Assembly: GCA_036496805.1 (NCBI GenBank)
Contig: DASXKN010000024.1
Location: forward strand, 124,001 to 188,000
Source: SZAS-103 sp036496805
Lineage (GTDB): Bacteria; Pseudomonadota; Gammaproteobacteria; Xanthomonadales; Xanthomonadaceae
Reading direction: 5' to 3'
Length of the DNA stretch: 64,000 nt
The position numbers and the translations under genes were made by a program. The notes under the pieces are model-generated. The model made no database searches. It was given only the letters and a program-made list of their open reading frames with translations, and was not told the DNA's origin. Within the stretch, counting starts at the first letter, position 1; each line of letters opens with the position of its first letter. This document shows, piece after piece, positions 26,673 through 33,883 of the stretch.

Positions 26673-28616
26673 ATGAAGCCATCGAAGCTGGGTGTTGCCT
26701 TGGCCGTGTCGCTGGCCGTTTGCGGAGCCTGCTCCGCGGCGATCAATCCGCAGTACAAGCAGCTCGCCGGACCGCCTTCCGAGTTCGATGCGATGCGCCC
26801 GGTCGGCATCGGCGCCGCCGCGATCGTTTCCAAGAGTGCGCTGATCCCGTTGCAGCTCGCGCCCGACGCGCGGCACGGCCGCTCGTGGAGCGGCACGCTG
26901 CCGGTGGAAAACGGGCATGCGCATTTCATGGTGTTGTCCGGCGACGGCTCTCCACTGCAGGTGGAACTGCGCAGCCCCGATGGCAAACCCGCGCCGCTGT
27001 CCAGGGATAGCGACGCTGCGCGTGCGGCGTTCGGCATCGAGTCCGCGGCGTACCAGGGCGATGTCTATTCGCTTGATGGCGTTCGCAGCGGCAACTGGAA
27101 CATCAGCGTCCACTCCGACGGCAAGGGCGCCGGACGCGGCTTCCTGCTGATGGAAGGCGATCCGGCGACGCGGCTGGTTTCCTGGCCCAGCCACAATCGG
27201 CAATGGGTCGGCCAGCGCATGCAGATCGCCGCGGTCCTGTCGCATGCCGGCGCGGACGGATCGAGCCAGCTCGGCAAGGCCGCCGGCACGATCGTGCGCG
27301 CCGTGTTGCGCGTGACCGCTCCCGACGGCAGCCAGCGCGAATATCCGATGGTCGACGACGGCCGCCACGGCGACGGCCTCGCGAACGACGGCACCTACGG
27401 CGGTGAATTCGAAGCCAGCCAGGCCGGCGACTACCTCGCCTCGGTCGAAACCGAATCCGTGGGACGCAACGGCGAGCGCCAGTTGCGCTCGGCCGAACAC
27501 ATCGTGTCGATCGTGCAGCCCACGCTGAAGATGGCGGCCGCCCGGGCGATGGGCATCGCGTCCACGACCGGTCGCCTGGAAATAGCAATCCCCGCGACGG
27601 AGACGGGCAGCCCCGGCCACTACCGCGCCTACGCCGAAGTCTGGGGCACGAATGCAGCCGGTCTATCCGTTCCCGTGGCGTGGATCAGCGGCATGACCGA
27701 GCGCAGCGGCGCTGGTTTCCCGCTCGGGCTGGACCAGCGCTGGATCGCCCGCGCGAATGCCCGCGCACCCTTCGAGCTGCGCAACGTGCGCGTCGAGGAT
27801 CCGGATCACTTCATCACCATTGCCTCCGCGGGAAGGATCGCGCTGTCGCTGCCGCCGATCCCGCCGGCACGCGCGTCGCAAACCGTTCCCGATGAAGCCA
27901 TGACGATGGGTCCGCGCCCACGGCAGAACAGTTCAACGCAGGCCACGACGATGGGCAGCGGCTCGCGCCTGCTGCTGGTCCACGGCTACTGCTCGAGCCT
28001 GGTCTGGCCCGCGTCGCAGTTCAGCAATGCCTCGGTCTTCAGCGATCCCAATGCGAACCGCAGCAACGACCAGTTCGCCCGGCTGATCCTCGCATTCGGC
28101 AGCACCTGGAACGATTACGGTATCGTCGCGCACAGCCAGGGCGGCCTCGCCTCGCTGCACCTGTACACCTATTACTGGAGCGGCCTGGACTACGTGACGT
28201 CGGGTTCGCGCCTGATCCAGTCGGTCGGATCGCCCTACCAGGGCACCAACATCGCCGGCATCCTTGCCACGATCGGCTCGTGGTTCGGCGTCGGTTGCGG
28301 CAGCAATTCCGACCTGACCTACAGCGGCGCATCGGCGTGGCTGGCCGGCATCCCGACCGCCGAGCGCGCGAAGGTGAACTACTACACCACCTCGTTCACC
28401 GACCACGCCTGGCAATGGGATTACTGCAACGCCGCCACCGACCTGGTGCTCAGCGATCCCGACGATGGCGTCACCGAGAAGGTCAACGACCAGCTCCCCG
28501 GCGGCACCAACCGCGGACACGTCACCGGCGAATGCCACACCACCGGCATGCGCGATCCGGCGCAATACCTCGACAGCTCCCGGAACGCGACGATGAATGC
28601 GAACGCGGCGAGATGA
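26673..28616 (+). CDS. Secreted DUF4785/lipase-like protein
   Basis: A 647-residue exported protein. Signal peptide with an AVCGAC lipobox-like end (about residues 1-20). The first two thirds are beta-rich (DUF4785-like, with a DGRHGDGLANDGTYGG segment resembling the choice-of-anchor X module). From about residue 425 there is an alpha/beta-hydrolase: LLLVHGYCSS (oxyanion loop), nucleophile Ser in AHSQGG near 490, an Asp in DLVLSDPDDGV and a likely catalytic His in GECHTTG. It could be an extracellular lipase or esterase. An upstream open frame back to 25197 overlaps the LysR gene and is not coding. Confidence 0.82.
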   Translation: MKPSKLGVALAVSLAVCGACSAAINPQYKQLAGPPSEFDAMRPVGIGAAAIVSKSALIPLQLAPDARHGRSWSGTLPVENGHAHFMVLSGDGSPLQVELRSPDGKPAPLSRDSDAARAAFGIESAAYQGDVYSLDGVRSGNWNISVHSDGKGAGRGFLLMEGDPATRLVSWPSHNRQWVGQRMQIAAVLSHAGADGSSQLGKAAGTIVRAVLRVTAPDGSQREYPMVDDGRHGDGLANDGTYGGEFEASQAGDYLASVETESVGRNGERQLRSAEHIVSIVQPTLKMAAARAMGIASTTGRLEIAIPATETGSPGHYRAYAEVWGTNAAGLSVPVAWISGMTERSGAGFPLGLDQRWIARANARAPFELRNVRVEDPDHFITIASAGRIALSLPPIPPARASQTVPDEAMTMGPRPRQNSSTQATTMGSGSRLLLVHGYCSSLVWPASQFSNASVFSDPNANRSNDQFARLILAFGSTWNDYGIVAHSQGGLASLHLYTYYWSGLDYVTSGSRLIQSVGSPYQGTNIAGILATIGSWFGVGCGSNSDLTYSGASAWLAGIPTAERAKVNYYTTSFTDHAWQWDYCNAATDLVLSDPDDGVTEKVNDQLPGGTNRGHVTGECHTTGMRDPAQYLDSSRNATMNANAAR

Positions 28617-28753
28617 AAACGCGCGAGGCGGTGCGGAGTTCAATCATCAGCGCCTGACGGAAGCTACACGGGTTTCCTCCACCCTCTTCTCCGCTTTCGC
28701 AAGAAGGCGCGCTTCGCATCCCCACCAGTGCGCCTGCCTGTTTTCCTGCTGGA

Positions 28754-29953
28754 CTACCAGGCAAGGCGGTCGCGGTAGCTTTCGCTGCGTATCCATTGCG
28801 AAAGCAGCCATTTTTCACCCGTGGTCACCGGGACGCCCGCGTGCAGCGTGTCCCTGTCGCCCAGTCCGTCCGCCCCCAGGTTGTGGAAGTGCAGCATGTC
28901 TCCACGCCGGGCCTTGATGTCCAGTTGCAGCCGCGGGAATGCGGTACTTCCGCCGCTGTAGTCGTCGTTGAGGTAGACCAGCACGGTCTGCGCGCGCTGT
29001 CCGCCCTCGGCCAGTGACTTGTAGGCGCCACCGCCGCTCTCGTTGAAGTAATCCACGTGCGGCCTGAATTCCTCGCCCGGGCGGTAACGCAGGATCTGCA
29101 GGAATTCGCTGTTCGCCACCGGCAGGCCGGTGACGCGCCCGATGCAGCGCTCGATCGCTTCGAGCACGTGGTCGTGCTGGCGCGGACCGAAGGTGATGTG
29201 CGAACTGGTGCGCATCGGATCGGCGCGCACCTCGCCGGTCACCGCGTCGACGATCTGCGAACGCTGCACCAGCGGCGTGGCGCGATGGATCAGCCAATCG
29301 AGCAGCAGCGGGGGAAACGCGCCCGGCAGCATCCGGATGAGCGGCGCCGCATGCAAGGTCTCCGCGGCGGGAAGCGGCATGTCGCCGGCGAGTTGCGGCA
29401 GCGCCTGCTCCAGCAGCACCCATTCGATGTCCGGCGCCGGCGCGCCGGCGGTCATTCCCGCAGGATGGCGTGCAAGGAGATGGATGGCGGCTGCGTCGCC
29501 CCGTCGCGATGCCGCGTCGAGCAACGCAGGCAGCAGGTCCCGGCGTCCATGGCACGCGCCCAAGAGAGCAAGCTGACGCAACGCGCCGCCGTCGCCCATG
29601 CGTGCCGCGGCCAGGAGATGACGCAGGCCGCTTTCGCGATCGCCGATCCCGAGCGCCGCGAAACCATGCAGTTCGCCGAGCAGCAGGTTGGCCTGGACTT
29701 GCGTGGCCGCCAGCGGTTCCAGCAAGTCGACGGCCTGCCGGCCATCGCGCGGGCAATGACGGCCGTCCATCAGGAACGAGGCCAATGCCATCCGTGCCGG
29801 AACCAGTCCCTGCGCCGCCGCCAGCCTCAGCCAATGCAGGCTCTCCTCGAATTGCCCGCGCTCGTGCAGGGCGGAACTCAGCAGGTACTGGGCGTCGGCA
29901 TCGCCCGACTTCGCCAGTGCGATTGCTTCCTGGGCTGAGATTCCCCGTGCCAT
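28754..29953 (-). CDS. Sel1/TPR-fused 2OG-Fe(II) prolyl-4-hydroxylase-like protein
   Basis: A 399-residue cytoplasmic protein. Residues about 1-180 hold Sel1-type helical repeats (GDADAQYLLSSALHERGQFEES, GLVPARMALASFLMDG). Residues about 215-395 form the double-stranded beta-helix dioxygenase of the prolyl 4-hydroxylase alpha-subunit type: the iron ligands are His and Asp of HVDYFN, then His in LHAGVPV, with the 2-oxoglutarate Lys in GEKWLLSQW. The start at 29953 begins with the repeats; the upstream open frame to 30442 is not protein-like. The helical repeats likely choose the protein substrate. Confidence 0.88.
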   Translation of the reverse strand: MARGISAQEAIALAKSGDADAQYLLSSALHERGQFEESLHWLRLAAAQGLVPARMALASFLMDGRHCPRDGRQAVDLLEPLAATQVQANLLLGELHGFAALGIGDRESGLRHLLAAARMGDGGALRQLALLGACHGRRDLLPALLDAASRRGDAAAIHLLARHPAGMTAGAPAPDIEWVLLEQALPQLAGDMPLPAAETLHAAPLIRMLPGAFPPLLLDWLIHRATPLVQRSQIVDAVTGEVRADPMRTSSHITFGPRQHDHVLEAIERCIGRVTGLPVANSEFLQILRYRPGEEFRPHVDYFNESGGGAYKSLAEGGQRAQTVLVYLNDDYSGGSTAFPRLQLDIKARRGDMLHFHNLGADGLGDRDTLHAGVPVTTGEKWLLSQWIRSESYRDRLAW

Positions 29954-30426
29954 CAACGGCTCCTGGTATATCGATCGGCAGCGACGAGGTACTGCGGCCG
30001 CGGAAGAGGATGTCCCACGTCGCGTGGTGCAGGAAAGAGGATCGCGACGACGGTGCCGTCCGATTGTCCCTCTTTTCCGTTCGCTGGGCGCGTGAGAGAC
30101 ACGCTTCGCAGCCCCGGGACTTCCCGGGATGCGACGCGACCAATGCCTTCTTGAAGACAGCAACGCCGCATGGGTCCGCCAACCAGGAACGTGCCGCAAA
30201 CCGGTGCATGGCGCGTGGCACCGGCAGGCGCTGCCTGGCAGGAAGCCGCCGAGCCTCCCAGAGACACCCGGACGCGATCCAGCCCGATACCGACATCGGC
30301 GAACGCCGCCGCGGCAAGACGCGAGTGGAACAACAGCCTTGCATGCCAACTCCTCACGCCCATTGGCGATGGGTGCCGCGTGAGAACATGCAGGGGCCGC
30401 CCCATCGGCAGCGGCGAAAGGCCTCG
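29954..30426. other. Intergenic region without a supported gene
   Basis: About 470 bases between two divergent genes. Open frames exist on both strands (for example 30170-30430) but have shadow-like composition. It must contain the promoters for the Sel1/hydroxylase gene and the alpha/beta hydrolase-purU operon; I could not place convincing boxes. Confidence 0.35.
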
Positions 30427-31257
30427 ATGAAAACGATCGCATACGGACCGCAAGACGGACAGGCAGGCGACCTGCATCTTCCCGATCGGGCGAACGCGCC
30501 GGTCGTATGCCTGCTCCATGGAGGTTTCTGGCGGATGCCCCACGGACGCGACCAATTCACTCCGGTCGCGCGCGATCTGGCTTCGCGGGGCTTCGCGGTG
30601 TGGAACCTCGGCTATCGTCGCGTCGGTGCACCGGGTGGTGGCTGGCCAGGCACGTTCACCGATGTCGCTGACGGCATCGATCAACTGGCGACATTCGCGG
30701 ACCAGGTTGCATCTTTCGATCTCGCACGCGTCACCGTCGTCGGTCATTCCGCCGGCGGACATCTGGCGTTGTGGGCCGCCCTGCACGATCCGCCGCGCGA
30801 CGGCCAGCACGGACCGCAGCGCGTGAAAGTGACGGCGGTGGCCGGACTCGCTCCGGTCTCCGACCTGGCGCAGGCGCACGAACTCGCACTCGGCGACGGC
30901 GCCGTCCACGCACTGCTCGGCGGTTCGCCGACGACCCGGCCGGCTCGCTATCGCAGCTCGTCGCCGATCGAAAGGCTGCCATTGGCCGTGCGCCAGCTCG
31001 TCGTCCACGGCCGGCTCGACGAGGCCGTTCCGGTCGCGATGTCGCGGCGTTACGTCCAGGCGGCACGCGCGTCCGGCGACGACGTGCGCCTGATCGAACT
31101 GGAACATGCTGGCCACATGGATTTCCTCGACCCCGCGAGCGAAGCGCATGCGGCGTTGTGCAGGTGGCTGATGGAGACGCAGGACCTGCCGCGTGCAGAA
31201 TGGGAGCCTTGCCAGCGCCATCGCGATGGCAGCCATCGAACCGGGACATCCCGATGA
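30427..31257 (+). CDS. Alpha/beta hydrolase (esterase/lipase-like)
   Basis: A 276-residue hydrolase. Oxyanion loop LLHGGFWRMPHG near residues 29-40, nucleophile Ser in GHSAGGHLALW near residue 107, Asp in GRLDEAVPV and His in EHAGHMDFLD. The HGG motif and the arrangement resemble the BD-FAE/kynurenine-formamidase-like group. Its stop overlaps the ATG of purU by four bases, so it is cotranscribed with the formyl-H4-folate hydrolase. That pairing hints at formyl-group metabolism (kynurenine formamidase releases formate), but this is inference from context. Confidence 0.88.
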   Translation: MKTIAYGPQDGQAGDLHLPDRANAPVVCLLHGGFWRMPHGRDQFTPVARDLASRGFAVWNLGYRRVGAPGGGWPGTFTDVADGIDQLATFADQVASFDLARVTVVGHSAGGHLALWAALHDPPRDGQHGPQRVKVTAVAGLAPVSDLAQAHELALGDGAVHALLGGSPTTRPARYRSSSPIERLPLAVRQLVVHGRLDEAVPVAMSRRYVQAARASGDDVRLIELEHAGHMDFLDPASEAHAALCRWLMETQDLPRAEWEPCQRHRDGSHRTGTSR

Positions 31258-32117
31258 AGAAGTCCACCCGCGCGCCCGAACACATCCTCACCCTGTCCTG
31301 CCCCGACCGCCGCGGCATCGTCAAGGCAGTGTCCGGTTTGCTGGCCGACAACGGCTGCAACATCCTCGACAGCGCGCAGTTCAACGACGTCGACACCGGC
31401 GCCTTCTACATGCGCGTGCACTTCGCCGACGAGACCGGCGGCGGCCAGGCGCTGCAGGAGAAGTTCGCGGCGCTCGGCGCGGAATTCGCGATGGACTGGC
31501 GGTTGCGCGACGCCGGCTACAAGCCCCGTCTCCTGCTGCTGGTGTCGAAGACCGGTCACTGCCTCAACGACCTGCTGTTCCGTTACAGCAGCGGCCTGAT
31601 CCATGCCGAAGTGGTCGCGGTGGGGTCGAACCACGAGGATTTTCGCGCACTGACGGCGTCGCATGGCATCGCCTACCACCACCTGCCGGTGTCTGCCGAC
31701 AACCGCGCCGCGCAGGAAGAACGACTGCTGCGGATCGTCGCCGAACTGCGCATCGACCTGGTCGTGCTCGCGCGTTACATGCAGGTGCTCACGCCCGGGC
31801 TTTGCCGCGCCCTGCGCGGTCGCGCGATCAACATCCACCACTCCTTCCTGCCGAGCTTCAAGGGCGCGCATCCCTACGCGCAGGCGCACGCACGCGGGGT
31901 CAAGTTGATCGGCGCGACCGCGCATTTCGTCACCGACGACCTCGACGAAGGCCCGATCATCGAGCAGGACGTCGTGCGCGTGGACCATTCGCTGAGCGCG
32001 AAGGAGTTCACCGCGATGGGACGCGACGTCGAATGCGTGGTGCTGGCGCGCGCGGTGAACTGGTTCGTGCAACACCGCATCCTGCTCAACGGCAGCAAGA
32101 CGGTGGTGTTCCGTTGA
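31254..32117 (+). CDS. purU: Formyltetrahydrofolate deformylase
   Basis: A 287-residue enzyme that hydrolyses 10-formyl-tetrahydrofolate to formate and H4-folate, balancing one-carbon pools and feeding formate to purine synthesis. The N-terminal ACT domain (LTLSCPDRRGIVKAVSGLL) and the C-terminal formyltransferase fold are both present. The catalytic set is Asn/His in INIHHSFLPSFKGA, His in GATAHFVTDDLDEGPII and the Asp in that same motif. The length is standard. It overlaps the upstream hydrolase gene by four bases, and a cluster of 37-bp repeats follows. Confidence 0.95.
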   Translation: MKKSTRAPEHILTLSCPDRRGIVKAVSGLLADNGCNILDSAQFNDVDTGAFYMRVHFADETGGGQALQEKFAALGAEFAMDWRLRDAGYKPRLLLLVSKTGHCLNDLLFRYSSGLIHAEVVAVGSNHEDFRALTASHGIAYHHLPVSADNRAAQEERLLRIVAELRIDLVVLARYMQVLTPGLCRALRGRAINIHHSFLPSFKGAHPYAQAHARGVKLIGATAHFVTDDLDEGPIIEQDVVRVDHSLSAKEFTAMGRDVECVVLARAVNWFVQHRILLNGSKTVVFR

Positions 32118-32145
32118 CCGCGCCAGTCGGACCAAGTCCCACCAG

Positions 32146-32285
32146 CCGTTCGTGGTGAGCCTGTCGAACCACGTCCCGCCAGCCGTTCGTGGTGAGCCTG
32201 TCGAACCACGTCCCACCAGCCGTTCGTGGTGAGCCTGTCGAACCACGTCCCGCCAACCGTTCGTGGTGAGCCTGTCGAAACACGC
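32146..32285 (+). repeat. Four tandem copies of a 37-bp palindrome-containing repeat
   Basis: Copies begin with CCGTTCGTGGTGAGCCTGTC at 32146, 32183, 32220 and 32257, exactly 37 bases apart. Each holds an inverted pair CGTGGT / ACCACG around GAGCCTGTCGA, so RNA or single-stranded DNA could form four hairpins in a row. Spacers alternate between CCACCAG-like and CGCCAA/G-like forms. The core is a common intergenic motif in several high-GC proteobacteria (REP-like). It lies between convergent purU and the pepsin-like gene and may serve as a transcription stop or mRNA-end stabiliser. Confidence 0.92.
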
Positions 32286-32316
32286 CAACACATAAGCGCC
32301 GGGCTAGACCTCGCCC

Positions 32317-33741
32317 CTAGATCCCCGCCGGCCGCTTGATGGGGGCGAAGCGGATCACGCCATGGGTGCTCGTCGAGCGATCGAAGACCGTGTAGTAGTT
32401 GTTCAGCAGTGGCAGTCCGAGGGCCGACCAGTTCTGGTCCTGGCCCGCGAAGGGGCCGACGATCTGGAAGCTGGCCTGCCCGGCTACCGGATAGTCGACC
32501 TGCCAATAGGTCTGCGGCGTACAGGTCAGCCTGACATCCTCGCCGTTGCTGCCTTCGAGCACGAAATGGAGGTTCGGCCATTTCGCCAGATCGAGCTGGC
32601 TCATCGGCAAGCCCGGATTGTCGGCGGAAACCGTGCCGAAACGCTCGATGGCGACACCGAACGCGGGATCGAGCTGCTTGAGCGAAGCGACCACCGCCGC
32701 GTACACGTCGCCTGCCAGCCAGAGCACGCTGGTGCCGCTGTCGACGATGGAGTTGCTCCCGTAGTCCTCGACGTACTGCGTCTGCAGCGGCTTGGCGGCG
32801 ACGGTGGCGCAGCCTTCCACCTGCACCGACTTGAGGTTGGTGTTGTAGTACATGTCGTCGAGCACCTTCGCCTCGACGAATGCGCCCTCGTACAGATCGG
32901 TCTGCTCCTCGCCGCCTCCGAGCACGAGAATCCCGTGGTTCAACGGGTCCATGGCGACGGCGGCATCGTTTCCCGCGCGTTTGCAGACCCACGACCGCAG
33001 GGTATGGAAGGCGAACTTGTTCGCGACCACGCCATTGCTCTCGAGATCGTCGAAGTACGGGGCGATCGATTGCCCATGGATGCCGTACTGCTTGCGGAGC
33101 TGCCGGAAATCGCTGTCGAAGGTCGCGAAGTCCTGCTCGGGAAACGGCCAGGGCCAGGTCGTGGCGGGCTTCTGCGTCTGTTCGAACCAGCTCTCCAGGT
33201 CGTACGCGCTGTTCAGCCCGTTGTAGGCCAGCCCCATGATCCCGGTCGCGCCCTTGAAGACGTTGGTGTCCTGGACCGACCAGAGGGCGATCGGGGTACT
33301 GCGCAGGCTGACGCCCGGCCCGAAACCCACGCTGGTATGCAGCACCGGACCGGCCCAGCCGCCGACGCCGTACTCGACCTCCTGCGCAAAGGTCGTGGTC
33401 TGGAGATGGGTGTCGCCGGTTCCGTCGTACGCGGACGGATCCACCGCGAGCGTGCTGCTGCCGGTGTCGAGGACCATGTTGGCGATCGCGTGCTCGCTGC
33501 CGATCGCGATCCGGGCCGTATAGTCGCTACCGCAGAAGACATTCGTGATCGGAATGCGGGCGATCCGCGGAGGAAGCCCTGAGGCCAGCAAGCGCTGGAT
33601 GCCATCCAGGCGGTGCTGTTCGGCCGCGGAGACGAGGCCCGCCACGGCGGCCCTGGCCGCGAGGCGAAGACCATCCGCATTCCCGGCGGCATTTCCCGGT
33701 GGTGCGCGCAGGGCGCGCAGAAACATCGGCATCCTGATCAT
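32317..33741 (-). CDS. Pepsin-type (A1) aspartic peptidase
   Basis: A 474-residue protein. It carries both catalytic motifs of a two-lobed pepsin fold: VLDTGSSTLAV near residue 115 and IVDSGTSVLWL near residue 330. Flanking features such as GIMGLAYNGLN, GILVLGGGEE and the C-terminal NNYYTVFDRS match eukaryotic pepsins (the last corresponds to the conserved late F/Y-x-x-x-F-D segment). An N-terminal extension of about 80 residues may be a pro-segment; there is no classical signal peptide. Pepsins are acid proteases, frequent in eukaryotes and scarce in bacteria. The start at 33741 has GGGGGAG upstream. Confidence 0.88.
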   Translation of the reverse strand: MIRMPMFLRALRAPPGNAAGNADGLRLAARAAVAGLVSAAEQHRLDGIQRLLASGLPPRIARIPITNVFCGSDYTARIAIGSEHAIANMVLDTGSSTLAVDPSAYDGTGDTHLQTTTFAQEVEYGVGGWAGPVLHTSVGFGPGVSLRSTPIALWSVQDTNVFKGATGIMGLAYNGLNSAYDLESWFEQTQKPATTWPWPFPEQDFATFDSDFRQLRKQYGIHGQSIAPYFDDLESNGVVANKFAFHTLRSWVCKRAGNDAAVAMDPLNHGILVLGGGEEQTDLYEGAFVEAKVLDDMYYNTNLKSVQVEGCATVAAKPLQTQYVEDYGSNSIVDSGTSVLWLAGDVYAAVVASLKQLDPAFGVAIERFGTVSADNPGLPMSQLDLAKWPNLHFVLEGSNGEDVRLTCTPQTYWQVDYPVAGQASFQIVGPFAGQDQNWSALGLPLLNNYYTVFDRSTSTHGVIRFAPIKRPAGI

Positions 33742-33883
33742 CGCAGTCGCTCCCCCGGCAACCGGACCGTTGCCGTCGAGCTTACCGGCGACAAGCGGAT
33801 TCGCAAGCATCCGGCTTGCTTCCGACGCGCAGCCACGCTTCACCCACTCGCGCGGTAGTCAGCAACCAGCCTGACCGTTTCTT

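Noticed and set aside
30170..30430. Small plus-strand ORF ending in an ATGA overlap with the hydrolase start
   Set aside because: No ribosome site and shadow-like Arg/Pro/Ala composition; the overlap is likely chance.
32086..32283. Minus-strand open frame across the 37-bp repeats
   Set aside because: Its QAHHERL repeats simply follow the DNA repeat; no ribosome site, and 37 is not a multiple of three.
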